A DNA stretch of 64,000 bases from Vacuolonema iberomarrocanum LEGE 07170 (GCA_015207365.1 JADEXA010000012.1:61890-125889), one strand, 5' to 3'; counted from the first letter of the stretch, positions 9,545 through 19,240 are shown. A program made the numbers and translations. The notes: a model not told the origin generated them from the sequence alone.

Positions 9545-9573
9545 CAGGTGTGGTCACTCACGCCTGTTTTTTT
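9545..9573 (+). terminator. Rho-independent terminator after cupB
   Basis: An 8-bp stem CAGGTGTG / CACGCCTG (one G-T wobble) with a 6-base loop is followed directly by a run of seven T. It closes the ndhF4-ndhD4-cupB region. The convergent gene starts its stop codon at 9584. Confidence 0.85.
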
Positions 9574-9583
9574 CTTGAAAGAC

Positions 9584-10075
9584 TCAGAGCACGCCGAGGA
9601 TTTTATCTGCTGCTCGTTGCCCACCAAATTTCGTGGCGATGATGTCGTCGTAGGTGTCAGCAATAGTGACAACGGCCAGGATAGAGGACTGCAATTCTAA
9701 CAATCCCATCTCTTCGCCTCCCAGGATTTTGTTGGAGAACAAAACCTCGCCTTCCTCGCCAAGATGAAAGGCTCCAAAGCGCATCCGTTGATTCTCTCGT
9801 AACAGAAACTCCATCAGCTCAGCCGTCATCTCTGTGTGAAATGTGACGCAACTGACGACGTGAACTAGTACCAGCTCTCGTTCTTCCCAGGGATGGACTT
9901 CCCAGGGCAAAACTTCGACATTGACATGGGCAGATCCATAGGTCAAATCAAAGCGTGGCTTTGTTTCTGAAAATCGAACTGTATCTCTGAAGAGGGTTGA
10001 GTTACTGAGATATTCGGCAATCTTTTCGTAGGTTTGCTTTTCAGTTTCACTGGCAAACGAGAGCGCAGAAGGCAT
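9584..10075 (-). CDS. YbjN / type III secretion chaperone-like domain protein
   Basis: Protein of 163 residues with the alpha/beta pattern of the YbjN (CesT-like chaperone fold) family. An N-terminal helix (SETEKQTYEKIAEYL) is followed by beta strands and VVSCVTFHTEMTAELMEFLLRENQRMRFGAFHLGEEGEVLFSN, then a C-terminal helical segment. This last stretch is characteristic of cyanobacterial YbjN-like proteins. The family is thought to bind peptides or partner proteins, and no catalytic residues are expected. The gene is convergent with cupB and stands alone. Function is uncertain, and the assignment is at fold level only. Confidence 0.68.
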   Translation of the reverse strand: MPSALSFASETEKQTYEKIAEYLSNSTLFRDTVRFSETKPRFDLTYGSAHVNVEVLPWEVHPWEERELVLVHVVSCVTFHTEMTAELMEFLLRENQRMRFGAFHLGEEGEVLFSNKILGGEEMGLLELQSSILAVVTIADTYDDIIATKFGGQRAADKILGVL

Positions 10076-10255
10076 AGGGTTTTGGGAATCAGATGTTGGA
10101 TGTTAGCTGAATGCACTGAGCTGAATGCACTGAGTTGAAAGCACATTCAAGAGACGTTCGTTCATTAGACAGTGAACGTGTGGGGGTTAAGAGCAAGGTT
10201 TGTGCAGATAGATGGGGTTACTTTCAGAAAAAAGCTGGGGAATACAGAGCATTGG

Positions 10256-11083
10256 CTACATGACGAACATGCGGCGATCGAGCGATTTTGGGTCATGACT
10301 GGAGACAAACTGTGCCAGGTTTTCGTCGGTTTCCAGGCGTCCATCCACCATTGTAATAATGCGATCGGCCACGTCGAGAATGCGGTTGTCGTGGGTCACC
10401 ATGAGGATAGTGCGGCCTTCTTCCTTAGCAAGCTTTTGCATCAGCGTCACCACATCCCGACCGGATTTTTTGTCGAGGGCAGCGGTGGGTTCATCGGCAA
10501 GGAGCAAAGGGGGTTGGTTGACTAATGCACGGGCGATCGCCACCCGCTGCTTTTGCCCCCCAGAGAGGGATTTTGGCTTGTAGTCTACGCGGTCGCTCAG
10601 CCCCAGTTGGGTCAACATCTCCACGGCACGTTCCCGTTTTTCCTGCCAATCCTCGGTTAGCTCGATCGCCATCTCCACATTTTTAGAAGCGGTGAGGGAG
10701 TCGAACAGATTGTGTGCCTGAAAAATGAACCCAATGTTGCGGCGCACATCGACGAGCTGCGAGCGCCCCAATCCCACAATTTCCTGATCCAAGACACTCA
10801 AGCTTCCCTCCCGGACAGTTCTGAGTGCGCCAATCAGGGTTAGCAACGTTGTTTTTCCCGAACCTGAAGGGCCAGTCATGATGACGATTTGTCCATAGGG
10901 CAGATCCAAGTTGATGTCGTACAACACCTGTTTTCGGAGATCGCCCTGGCCGAAGAAGAAGTTGAGATCGCGAATACGCACAGCAACGGGTTCAGCAACG
11001 GCTGTAGCTGTGCCGTTGGCTGAAGGTATGGGTGCAACTGACGAATTCTTGTTCATTCCTGCACCTGGCTCTGTATCTGTCAT
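10256..11083 (-). CDS. devA: DevA-type ABC exporter ATPase
   Basis: ATPase of 275 residues from the DevBCA/MacB-like exporter family. It has Walker A GPSGSGKTT, signature LSGGQKQRVAIARAL, Walker B LLLADEPTAALD and the switch histidine in MVTHDNRI. The start at 11083 (MTDTEPG) is chosen because AGGGAGGGCAGG lies directly upstream, only 10 bp after the stop of the preceding permease; the longer frame to 11131 would overlap that gene. The first ~40 residues are an Ala/Pro/Ser-rich extension. In heterocyst-forming cyanobacteria DevBCA exports envelope glycolipids through TolC; homologues elsewhere export other lipids or peptides. The substrate here is unknown. Confidence 0.9.
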   Translation of the reverse strand: MTDTEPGAGMNKNSSVAPIPSANGTATAVAEPVAVRIRDLNFFFGQGDLRKQVLYDINLDLPYGQIVIMTGPSGSGKTTLLTLIGALRTVREGSLSVLDQEIVGLGRSQLVDVRRNIGFIFQAHNLFDSLTASKNVEMAIELTEDWQEKRERAVEMLTQLGLSDRVDYKPKSLSGGQKQRVAIARALVNQPPLLLADEPTAALDKKSGRDVVTLMQKLAKEEGRTILMVTHDNRILDVADRIITMVDGRLETDENLAQFVSSHDPKSLDRRMFVM

Positions 11084-11093
11084 CCTGCCCTCC

Positions 11094-12263
11094 CTAACCG
11101 AAGACTTCTGCTGGGTCTGTTGCCTGAACACGGCGTACGGCGATCGCCCCCGAAATCAAGCACATCACTATCGTTGCTAGCAAAATGTTGATGCCCCGAA
11201 ACAGCGTCATCTGCATCAATAAACCGGTTGCGTTCGCCGTCATCTGATACAACCCCAGAGCAATTAAATATCCCGGCACAAAGCCCATGACACCCAGTAA
11301 GAGTGCCTGTTGGATCACCACCCAAAGCAAATACAGGTTGGTGTAGCCCATGGCCTTAAGGGTGGCATACTCAGCCCAGTGATCCGCCACATCTGTATAG
11401 AGAATCTGGTAGACCAGGATGATGCCAACAACAAAGCTCATCGTGGTCAGCAGGGAAAAGACGAAGCCAATGTTGGTGTTATTGCGCCAATAATCCAGCT
11501 CTTTTTGGACAAAATCGTCTTTCGACAACACCAGCACATCATTCGGTAAGCGACGTTGCAGCGCGGCAACGAGGCGATCGACATCGGTGCCAGGGGCGAG
11601 CCGTAGCAGCCCAATATCCACGGTTCTGAGGCTGCGACTGTCTAACTCGGGCCCCAGGTTCGAGAAATAGCGCAGGAAGTTTTGGTCGCTCATTACTAGA
11701 TTGCCGTTGGCTGAGGCGAAGTCAGTGCCCAGGGAGTAGGTGCCCACTAAGGTAATCTGCTGTTCGGCCAGCTCGGATTCAATGCCAGCCTCGGTCGGGC
11801 CGACTTCCGCACGGGATTTTTCGTCCACTAAAGCCGTCCAAGGCAGTTCCAGGGCAGCGCGGTTTTCCATAATCCCAGGTAGAGGTAAAACCGGCTTCGC
11901 TGGATTGAACGCGAGCACCCGCAGGGGACGTACCTGTTTGGTCTCGGGATTCTTCCAGTTCGCTGTCGTGGTGTAGAGGGCATAGGCATCTTCTACCCCA
12001 TCAAACGCTTGGGCTTGATACAACCGCTGGCGTGCAAACTGCTCGGGCACGAACATCGTTGTCTTGATGCGATTGACGATGACAACCTCGCCATTCAGCA
12101 GCTTGAGCAACTGCACTTGGCTGTCGTAGAGGGCATTCTCAAAGCCACGAAACATGAACATCAATAGCACGGCAAAGGCGACCCCAGCGATCGCCGTCAG
12201 CAACCGTCGCCGCTCATAGGTGAGATTGAACCAGGCCAGGGGAGTCCGCAGGGGCGATCGCAT
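11094..12263 (-). CDS. devC: DevC-type ABC exporter permease (second copy)
   Basis: FtsX/MacB-like permease of 389 residues. It has one N-terminal membrane segment (LLTAIAGVAFAVLLMFMF, about residues 20-40), a large periplasmic region, and three C-terminal segments including the conserved YATLKAMGYTNLYL coupling region and VQATDPAEVF at the end. It begins 2 bp after the stop of the other devC and ends 10 bp before devA. It resembles its neighbour in layout and motifs but is clearly diverged in the periplasmic domain, so the two are paralogues, not a recent duplication. A heterodimeric transporter is the simplest reading. Confidence 0.88.
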   Translation of the reverse strand: MRSPLRTPLAWFNLTYERRRLLTAIAGVAFAVLLMFMFRGFENALYDSQVQLLKLLNGEVVIVNRIKTTMFVPEQFARQRLYQAQAFDGVEDAYALYTTTANWKNPETKQVRPLRVLAFNPAKPVLPLPGIMENRAALELPWTALVDEKSRAEVGPTEAGIESELAEQQITLVGTYSLGTDFASANGNLVMSDQNFLRYFSNLGPELDSRSLRTVDIGLLRLAPGTDVDRLVAALQRRLPNDVLVLSKDDFVQKELDYWRNNTNIGFVFSLLTTMSFVVGIILVYQILYTDVADHWAEYATLKAMGYTNLYLLWVVIQQALLLGVMGFVPGYLIALGLYQMTANATGLLMQMTLFRGINILLATIVMCLISGAIAVRRVQATDPAEVFG

Positions 12264-12265
12264 GG

Positions 12266-13408
12266 CTAAAACACCTCCGCTGGGTCGGCTTGAATTACTT
12301 TGTTAACCGAAATCAGCCCCGAAATGCCACACATGAAGATTGTCAGAATAAAGACGAAGATGAAGCGTGTCAGGGTCATCACCACGGGGAGGGTGCCACT
12401 GGTTGCAGTCAGGGTCAATTGATAGAGGATCATCGACAGGATGAAGCCAGGAATAAAGCCCAGTACCGCCAGAATAACGGATTCCTGCAACACGGTGTAA
12501 AACAGGAAGCCGCTGCGGTAGCCCATCGCTTTCAGGGTGGCATATTGCTTCATGTGGCTGGAAATGTCGGTGTAGAGAATCTGGTACACAATCACCACCC
12601 CTACCACCAGGGCAACGGCCACCCCCATGCCAAAAATGAAGCCTGTGGAGGTGGCGTTGATCCAGTAGTTGCGATCGCGCGCAATAATTCCCTCTTTGGT
12701 GTAGACCTCCACATCTTCGGGCAATAGCTCCATCACCGCCAACCGCGCTTCATCCGCATCAACTTCCTCCTCCAGCTTGATCAACCCGACACTGATTTGG
12801 TCGAGCGGAAACGGATTGAAATAACGCCGGAAATTTTGATCGCTCATGATGATGGTGCCATCAGCCGCAAACCCACCACCCAGGGAATATTGCCCGCCAA
12901 TCGTCACGTCTCGCCGATCGGCTTCGGTGCGGGTGCCCGTTTCCTGGGGGCCATACTCGGGGCGCGAGAGGCGATCGAAAAATACAGTGTTGGGGCGACG
13001 AAGACTGTTGCGGGCCTGTGCCGACTGCAACTCGGGTAGTAGAAACGTCGGATCATCTGGATTGATGCCAAAAGCAAAGATGGCACGGTTTTCGCGGGTT
13101 TCTGGATTGCGCCACTGGATGTAGTTCACATAGAGCGGCATCACATCCTCTACCCCTTCCACTCCGGCAACCTGATAGATCCGTTCGATGGGAAAGGGCG
13201 TAGCGGTGGTAATTTCCAGTGCTTGAGGAGAAATCAGGAACAGGTCAGCATTGAACTGAGCATAGAAAGCCGCTGCCGTTTCACTCAGCGCGCCCAAAAA
13301 GCCTAAATTCATAAACACGAGGATGACGGCAAAGGCGACCCCGGCGATCGCCACCCCCAATCGCGTCTTTTCATGCACCAAATTCAAAAAGGCGAGGGGC
13401 GTCCGCAT
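12266..13408 (-). CDS. devC: DevC-type ABC exporter permease (first copy)
   Basis: Permease of 380 residues with the same plan as its neighbour. There is an N-terminal segment (GVAIAGVAFAVILVFMNLGF), a periplasmic MacB-like core, three C-terminal membrane segments, the motif YATLKAMGYRSGFL facing the ATPase, and a VIQADPAEVF terminus. It starts 3 bp after the devB stop, so translation is probably coupled. Most dev-type loci have a single devC. The presence of two in tandem between devB and devA suggests a heterodimeric membrane part. Confidence 0.88.
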   Translation of the reverse strand: MRTPLAFLNLVHEKTRLGVAIAGVAFAVILVFMNLGFLGALSETAAAFYAQFNADLFLISPQALEITTATPFPIERIYQVAGVEGVEDVMPLYVNYIQWRNPETRENRAIFAFGINPDDPTFLLPELQSAQARNSLRRPNTVFFDRLSRPEYGPQETGTRTEADRRDVTIGGQYSLGGGFAADGTIIMSDQNFRRYFNPFPLDQISVGLIKLEEEVDADEARLAVMELLPEDVEVYTKEGIIARDRNYWINATSTGFIFGMGVAVALVVGVVIVYQILYTDISSHMKQYATLKAMGYRSGFLFYTVLQESVILAVLGFIPGFILSMILYQLTLTATSGTLPVVMTLTRFIFVFILTIFMCGISGLISVNKVIQADPAEVF

Positions 13409-13411
13409 GGC

Positions 13412-14665
13412 TCACGCCTCCACATCGATCCGCACATCGACTTGCAGATTCGTCAGCCCTTGCACCACGTCCCCATTATCCAAACGAATTTTTACTTCCA
13501 CCACCCGGGCATCGGCATTGGCCGCCGGGTCATCATCCAGCACATCATTTTTAAAGATCTGCCAGCCCAATTCTTCCACGGTGCCTTGCAGAGTTTCCTC
13601 AAAGGCTCCATTACGGCTCGTGATGGTCACCCGCTGCCCAGGTTCCACCAACCCGATATCCGTTTCGTAAACCTCGGCAACCACATACATCTCGCTGGTG
13701 TCGCCCAGATCCAGCAATCCTTCTTGGCCGATCGCCTCTCCCACATCGGTAATCACGCGCAGGATGCGCCCATCGCGGGGCGCACGGATGAGGGTGCGCT
13801 CCAACTGGGCTTCTGCCAAATTCAGGTTCTCCCGCGCCGACGCGACAGCGGCCTCAATCTGAGACACCGATAAGCTGGCTTGCTGGGTTTCGATTTGAGC
13901 CTCGGCATTGCGAATTTCGGCGGCGAGCGATCGCTCCAGCCTAGCCAGTTCAGCCCGTGCGCTGCGGAGCTGCTCATTGAGTTCCTGCACTTCTGTCCGC
14001 TGCTGATCCAGTGTTTGCTGGGAAATGGCCCCTTCTGTGTAGAGATCTTGGTTGCGCTGCAAATCTTGCCGTGCCAGCGCCAACTGCGCTTCAATTTCGC
14101 TGATCCTTGCCTGCTGAGCGTCCAACTGGTATTCTGCCGGGTCAGACACGCTGCTTAGACGGGTTTCGGCTTCCTGGATCTGCGATCGCTCGAACTGCGT
14201 TTCCGCAACCAATCGCTGTTCAGCTTCCTGCAACTGACTTAGCGCCAGATCCCGCTGTGCCTGCCGCTCTCCGTTACTCTCTAGCACAGCCAGCACAGCT
14301 CCGGATTGCACCTCCGTTCCTTCGGCGACCCGCAGCTCTGCAATCCGTTCGCCGCTAGGGCCGCCAATCCGCAAGACTTCCCCTTGGGGCTCAATCCGAC
14401 CTAGAGCTACCACCTCAACCCGATCCGGCAAGCTTTCCTCTAGCGTGGCCGGGTTAGGTTCGGGCTCACCCACCTGCGCCGCAATCAAACGAAACGCCCC
14501 TAAACCCAAGAGTGCTAGGGCGATCGCGCTCCCCGTCCAAATCATCCATCGATTTTGAGAGGCACGCTTTGGTTTAAGGGCGTGAGGCATAGAGTTCGGC
14601 ATGGTTTGGTTCTCAACTCCGGTCTCGGTCTGTTGATCAAACATGTCCTGATCAGATGTTTTCAT
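13412..14665 (-). CDS. devB: DevB-type membrane fusion protein (HlyD family)
   Basis: Protein of 417 residues. The cytosolic N-terminus is followed by one membrane anchor (WMIWTGSAIALALLGLGAF, about residues 42-62). Then comes a biotinyl-lipoyl-like half with RVEVVALGRIEPQGEV and a long coiled-coil hairpin rich in Gln, Glu and Ala (residues about 130-280). The second lipoyl half and beta-barrel follow, with LIRAPRDGRILRV. It bridges an inner-membrane ABC exporter to a TolC-like outer-membrane channel. It is the first gene of the operon devB-devC-devC-devA, with gaps of 2-10 bp throughout, so a promoter is expected upstream of 14665. Confidence 0.9.
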   Translation of the reverse strand: MKTSDQDMFDQQTETGVENQTMPNSMPHALKPKRASQNRWMIWTGSAIALALLGLGAFRLIAAQVGEPEPNPATLEESLPDRVEVVALGRIEPQGEVLRIGGPSGERIAELRVAEGTEVQSGAVLAVLESNGERQAQRDLALSQLQEAEQRLVAETQFERSQIQEAETRLSSVSDPAEYQLDAQQARISEIEAQLALARQDLQRNQDLYTEGAISQQTLDQQRTEVQELNEQLRSARAELARLERSLAAEIRNAEAQIETQQASLSVSQIEAAVASARENLNLAEAQLERTLIRAPRDGRILRVITDVGEAIGQEGLLDLGDTSEMYVVAEVYETDIGLVEPGQRVTITSRNGAFEETLQGTVEELGWQIFKNDVLDDDPAANADARVVEVKIRLDNGDVVQGLTNLQVDVRIDVEA

Positions 14666-15245
14666 AGCCTCAGACGTTTTGAAACGAGCCGTCGTAATAA
14701 TTAATTAGTAATCAACAAATAGTAACCAGCAAATGAATGCCAGTAACGAAACAATGAACGGGCTTTCCATTGCTTCGCACTCTCCTCAAAAGGAGTGAAG
14801 CAGCGTAGGATGCCCCTCTAGTTCATTGTGGCAAATGCAGTCTAGCGTGCAATTCCCCCAACCAGATCCCCCAGATAGATGAATAGTGCGAATAAATCTA
14901 TTGTCAGCTCAATCAGCCTTCTGGAGGTGCTGGTGATTTTTTCCAGAACGCCATCATTGACGAATCTACACCAGAGATCCATCAGAGATCGATGTATGCA
15001 AAAGACCTGAGTACAGGACAAAATCTAGGGTTCTAGCCGGAGTTCAATTTTTTGTCCCGTACTATAGCGGTGTGCAACCGCATTAAGCACAGCAACGGTT
15101 GTGTGGGGCGCGGCGCGCCCCACACAACCGTACTTAACTAACGCGCATAGCGCTATAGGTAAAGGACAGATAGGAACGAGGGCGACACCCTACTTGACAA
15201 CGAATTCTTTGGGGGATCGATCTAAAGGTGAAGCCGTTAGAGCAC
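14666..15245. other. Intergenic gap upstream of devB
   Basis: Holds the presumed devB promoter and a 95-bp TATAGC-ended palindromic element at 15063-15157. Otherwise no gene or known motif is apparent. Confidence 0.5.
15063..15157. repeat. TATAGC-ended palindromic element (family E, related to C)
   Basis: Ends are TATAGCG and CGCTATA. The centre is a 14-bp perfect stem GTTGTGTGGGGCGC / GCGCCCCACACAAC around a GGC loop. It shares its termini with family C but has an unrelated stem. Confidence 0.75.
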
Positions 15246-15276
15246 AAAAAAACTGGGAAGAAAAGACCTCCCAGTA
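15246..15276 (-). terminator. Rho-independent terminator of the group 2 sigma gene
   Basis: On the minus strand the stem ACTGGGA / TCCCAGT with a GGTCTTTTCT-type loop is followed by seven T. It lies about 130 bp past the stop at 15404. Confidence 0.8.
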
Positions 15277-15403
15277 AATAGAAAACGAATAGTTCATAAG
15301 TCCAAAGACTCTTTGGAAACTGTCCGCCTCAAAGAATAGAATTTGGTCGTTCAGATCGAACAGACCCATAGGAGTAAACAAGCGCGGACGACTCAGTTGC
15401 CGT

Positions 15404-16360
15404 CTAGCTTGCCAGATACTCGCGGATGTCAGAACGACGCTTCCGCAACTTGTTGAGTGCTTCTCGCTCAATTTGGCGCACGCGCTCCCGGCTAATGCTG
15501 AGGCGATCACCAATTTTGGCCAGCGTGAGCGATCGCCCATCCTCTAGCCCAAACCGTAACGCCAGCACTTCCCGCTGCTGTGGGGTCAAGTCTTTCATCA
15601 TCGTTTCCAGCTCTGTCCGCAGCGACGCCTGGGCTGCAAAATCCTCTGGGGAGGGGCCTGTATCTTCGAGCAACTCGCCCAATTCGGTATCCTGGTTATC
15701 GCCAACCCGCAAATCCAAAGATAGGGGGAGTCGCGCTTTTTCTAAATAGTCCCGCACCTGCTTAACAGAAAGATCCAATTCTGTCGCTAGCTCATTCACC
15801 GTTGCCGAACGACCGTATTCTTGGGCTAGCTGTCGTTGGGCTTTCTTTATCTTGTTGAGCTTTTCGGTGATGTGGATAGGGAGCCGAATCGTGCGGCTCT
15901 TTTCGGCGATCGCCCGGGTAATGGCTTGCCGAATCCACCAATATGCATAGGTGGAAAATCGATAGCCTTTCGAGGGGTCAAACTTCTCAACGCCTCGCTG
16001 CATACCAATTGTGCCTTCCTGAATGAGATCGAGTAGATCTACATTACGCTTGATGTACTTCTTGGCAACGGATACGACCAAGCGTAGATTGGCCTCGACC
16101 ATCTTCCGCTTAGCGCGTTCGCCCTCCAACAAAGCTTGCTCAAGCTCATCGGTAGAGAGAGTCACCCGCTCTGCCCATTGAGCCAACGTTGGCTCCTGCT
16201 CAAGTTCCGACTCCAGTTCTGACCGCGCGTCCTGAAGCAGGGTCATCCGACGGACTTGCTTGCCCAAGATTACTTCTTGTTCGTGGGTCAATAGAGGAAC
16301 CCGCCCAATCTCGCGCAAGTAAGCCCGTACTGGATCCGTTGAACCTTTCGTCTTTTTCAT
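15404..16360 (-). CDS. Group 2 RNA polymerase sigma factor (SigB/SigD type)
   Basis: Sigma-70 factor of 318 residues. Region 1.2 begins [21 protein letters not shown]. Region 2 has [20 protein letters not shown] and [19 protein letters not shown]; region 3 is present; region 4 ends with the helix-turn-helix [19 protein letters not shown]. It lacks the long N-terminal region of the housekeeping RpoD. Together with its size, this marks it as a non-essential group 2 factor used in stress, light or nutrient responses. The frame is open upstream to 16516, but [12 protein letters not shown] at 16360 is preceded by GAGG and begins at the usual point. Assignment to a specific subgroup (SigB-like by the VPLLTHEQE region) is tentative. 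Confidence 0.92.
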   Translation of the reverse strand: MKKTKGSTDPVRAYLREIGRVPLLTHEQEVILGKQVRRMTLLQDARSELESELEQEPTLAQWAERVTLSTDELEQALLEGERAKRKMVEANLRLVVSVAKKYIKRNVDLLDLIQEGTIGMQRGVEKFDPSKGYRFSTYAYWWIRQAITRAIAEKSRTIRLPIHITEKLNKIKKAQRQLAQEYGRSATVNELATELDLSVKQVRDYLEKARLPLSLDLRVGDNQDTELGELLEDTGPSPEDFAAQASLRTELETMMKDLTPQQREVLALRFGLEDGRSLTLAKIGDRLSISRERVRQIEREALNKLRKRRSDIREYLAS

Positions 16361-17064
16361 GAAAATACCTCGCCCAGACCTTGAGGTTGAAACAATTGTA
16401 CTAGAAGAAGAATGCAGATATACAGTAGTGCAACTCGACAAGGCTTGTTGAAAACTGAGATGGCTGTAACAAAACCTATACCTAAAGATGGTAAGAAGTC
16501 TGTTCCATCGTGCCATCTACCCAATGTGTGAACTCGATACAGCGTTCTGCTTAGACATTCTCACTTCTCAGAAACATCCTCTGCCTTGCACCTTAGACAG
16601 CACTGATGAGGTGTAAAAACCCCTAACTGAGCCAGTGAAGCCAGGCACTCAGCTCTCACCACATTTGGAAACTCAACCTAACACAAGGGAACTTTAGTTT
16701 ACGCCATAGCCCACTGGAAAATTAAGATTTAACCTCTGATTGTAAACAAGTGTAACATTTATGAGAGCTTTCTGAATCTCATTTATGAACACTTTAGACA
16801 ATCTGTGGACTTTGTTTAGTAATACGCTAATGGCAAATCTCATTTCTGAATGCATCTAGAACGACAAAATCGGAAGGACATTAAGACAGATATTGTGCTG
16901 TCACTGTTCCCATATCCGACGCCATGCCCGACACAGCCACAAAGCGAGCGGTCAGATGGCCACCGATTTAAGTGGATGCGATCGTCTAGTTCCTTGGTAG
17001 CTAATCCCTAAACGTCCTTGCTTGTGCCAAAGAGGAAAATGGGTAACAGCCTTTATTTGCGAAG
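16361..17064. other. Intergenic gap between the two sigma genes
   Basis: About 700 bp of AT-rich sequence upstream of the group 2 sigma gene and downstream of sigF. It should carry the sigma promoter. No gene, repeat family member or recognisable operator was found apart from the sigF terminator at its right edge. Confidence 0.5.
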
Positions 17065-17097
17065 GCAAAAAAGGGCGCTCATCTATTGGAGCGCCCC
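17065..17097 (-). terminator. Rho-independent terminator downstream of sigF
   Basis: On the minus strand GGGCGCTC and GAGCGCCC form an 8-bp stem around an 8-base loop, followed by six T. It is about 180 bp beyond the sigF stop. Confidence 0.8.
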
Positions 17098-17275
17098 ATC
17101 GGCTATCTATAAACGTTTGCAAAGAGTTACCATTGCGTTAATGACACAGAGCTATCTGTAACGGGCAAAATTACCTGTAGCGGATCAACCTGCAAAAAGG
17201 ACTGACCCCTGCTAGTAGAACGTCTCTCTAAGAAAGGAGGTCTTTCTAAGAGGATATTTCTCTAAGAAAATATCT

Positions 17276-18046
17276 TTAAGAAGAGGCCATTGCCTTTTTC
17301 AAAAGTTTGAGTCCCTTTTTCACACGACGCGACACAGTTACAGCGCTGACACCTAGGCGTTCAGCCGTTTCCTTCTGGGTCAAATCATGCAAGAAAACAA
17401 ATTCCAGCACCTCGCGGGTACGATTTTCCAATTGAACCAGCGCTTGCTGAAGTCGAATACGGTCTTCCTGTGCCAGTTGGAAGCTGCGGTATTGAGGATC
17501 AGGCAGCAGCTCGCCCAGAGACGTTGAGCTATCTTCCTCGTCCCGCATGGGTGCATCGAGGCTCAGGGGAGCACGATTGCGATAGGCCAGCTTGATTTGC
17601 TGCCATTCTTCGATAGAAATATCCAGCGCTGCTGCTAACTCAGCGTCGGTCGGTTGGCGATGCTGACACGATTGAATATCGCGAGTCACAGCAGCAGCTT
17701 GGTGCTGCAAAGCCTGCCAGCGGCGAGGAATACGAACAGGAGATCCTTTATCGCGTAGATAATGTTGAATTTCTCCACGAATGTAGGGGATGGCAAATGA
17801 GCTAAAAGCGTGACCCTTGGTCATATCAAAACGCTCGATCGCGCGCATTAGCCCTATGCTTCCGACCTGAATCAGATCGTCGTAGCTCTCAGTACATTGG
17901 TTAACCCAATGGTGAGCCTCTTTCCTGACAAGCCCAAAGTTAAGCTGAACAAGTTGATTACGAATCTCGGGGGAAGGATCTTTCTGATACTCCCGCAGAC
18001 GCTCTAGAGTGGCACTTTTAAGTTCGGTCGTAACTGAAGTAGGCAT
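17276..18046 (-). CDS. sigF: Group 3 RNA polymerase sigma factor SigF
   Basis: Protein of 256 residues, the usual SigF length. It opens MPTSVTTELKSATLERLREYQ and has QLNFGLVRKEAHHWVNQCTESYDDLIQVGSIGLMRAIERF in region 2. Region 4 carries a helix-turn-helix (QKETAERLGVSAVTVSRRVKKGLKLL). These match cyanobacterial SigF, which in Synechocystis controls type IV pili, motility and cell-surface genes. The frame is open to 18082, but the ATG at 18046 gives the conserved N-terminus. No anti-sigma or anti-anti-sigma gene is adjacent. The pseudopilin gene at 43961 is a possible distant target but is not linked here. Confidence 0.93.
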   Translation of the reverse strand: MPTSVTTELKSATLERLREYQKDPSPEIRNQLVQLNFGLVRKEAHHWVNQCTESYDDLIQVGSIGLMRAIERFDMTKGHAFSSFAIPYIRGEIQHYLRDKGSPVRIPRRWQALQHQAAAVTRDIQSCQHRQPTDAELAAALDISIEEWQQIKLAYRNRAPLSLDAPMRDEEDSSTSLGELLPDPQYRSFQLAQEDRIRLQQALVQLENRTREVLEFVFLHDLTQKETAERLGVSAVTVSRRVKKGLKLLKKAMASS

Positions 18047-18978
18047 GACGAGTCTCAGGGTAACGTTCAGGGCACTGCACAAGGACTGCCAGTTTCTAGA
18101 TCGATTCGTTGAGCGATTCGGGAACGACTAGCATCACTGTAAGCAGGTAGAAGACGGAAGCCTACAAATGGTTAACTTCCAATCGGACACCTCTGAATGT
18201 GCAAATTAAACCTATTCTCCATCGCAGGTATCAATCAACGGCATTTCTACGGAACCCCTTTCCTAAGGATTGGGGCCGTTGGATAGACGCTGAGTCAACA
18301 TTTTTAGAACCATTTGCCGTAGACAGAATCGAATTAGCTCTTGATTTTCCCTGGGACAGAGGAATGCACGCCTACCAATTTTACGGATAACACCGTTTGT
18401 ACTCAAAGGAAATCTACCAGATTTTGAAAGAACTGAACATAAGTGGCTGTTTTTAAGATTTCATTAAAGATCTGGAGAGCCTCTCTTCTTAAATTCCGGA
18501 CTAATAAATGGGCGAGCATTGCTGGGACATAAAGATGAGCTTAGCAGAGCATTCGTTGAAGTAAGGCATGTAATGATGAGAAGAAGCGACCTCCTCTGCA
18601 CTAGGTTTAGCTTTCAAAGGATATCAAGGAGGCTGGCAGAATAGTGTAAACCTGGTGTTGGCGATCGCTACGCCCCCATGCACATTTTGAGTTAATGCAG
18701 TCGCCCTAGTCTCACAACCGCTTCTATTCCTGGTGATTTAGATGGTTCATATCTACTTATTTCTATCAGACACCTAGCCGTTTACCTACTTATTTCCTGG
18801 CAATAGGAAGCGCATACTCGACTTGAGCACCAGACGAGCAGACAAAATATTACGAAACTATACAGAATTTCACTAAAGACAAAGGAAAAATAAAGCCTCT
18901 TAAAAATCAAGTGGCGATCGTCCTGATTATTTATGGAGCCAGTAATATTGCTGAGCCACTTCCCTTTTCCTGACGGTA
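18047..18978. other. Intergenic gap upstream of sigF
   Basis: More than 900 bp with no convincing gene. Small frames, including one at 18199-18390, lack ribosome sites and family character. It probably holds the sigF promoter. Confidence 0.5.
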
Positions 18979-19082
18979 ATATCAAATCCGGTTGAAGAAC
19001 CCAACTATCGTTTGCGCCCGCTGCATTGTAGCGGGCGCAAACGATAGTTGGGTTTTACGGCTGTTTAATCGGATTTGATATA
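18979..19082. repeat. Family B palindromic element, copy 1
   Basis: Termini ATATCAAATCCGGTT and AATCGGATTTGATAT. The long stem runs from AACCCAACTATCG to CGATAGTTGGGTT, with the inner arm GCGCCCGCT / AGCGGGCGC. See the copies at 38720 and 48533. Confidence 0.85.
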
Positions 19083-19149
19083 AGTTCTTTGGAAGTCTGC
19101 GATCTCAGCTTGGAGTAAGCAGGCAAAGTGCTCTGTTGACAGAAGAGAA

Positions 19150-19240
19150 AAGATCCTTAAGCCTGTGGGTGGAGTTTATCCCAAGGCTATGAAAGCCAAA
19201 ACTCAATTATGGGTTGAAACCCTTGCAGCGCGAGGATCTT
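19150..19240. ncRNA. Candidate structured RNA beside psbO
   Basis: The outer arms AAGATCCT (19150-19157) and AGGATCTT (19233-19240) are perfectly complementary. Inside them are GAGTTT / AAACTC (19172-19177 with 19199-19204) closing over GGCT / AGCC (19185-19188 with 19194-19197), and a separate GGGT / ACCC hairpin at 19211-19222. This nested, branched layout has no ORF. It lies between a family B repeat and the psbO terminator. It may be an independent small RNA on either strand or an unusually long structured 3' region of psbO. No known RNA family was recognised. Confidence 0.35.

Noticed and set aside
13373..13873. Plus-strand frame across the devB start of operon
   Set aside because: Antisense of devB/devC; His-rich translation typical of shadows.
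18199..18390. Small ORF upstream of sigF
   Set aside because: No ribosome site, no recognisable family, and the region looks like ordinary intergenic DNA.
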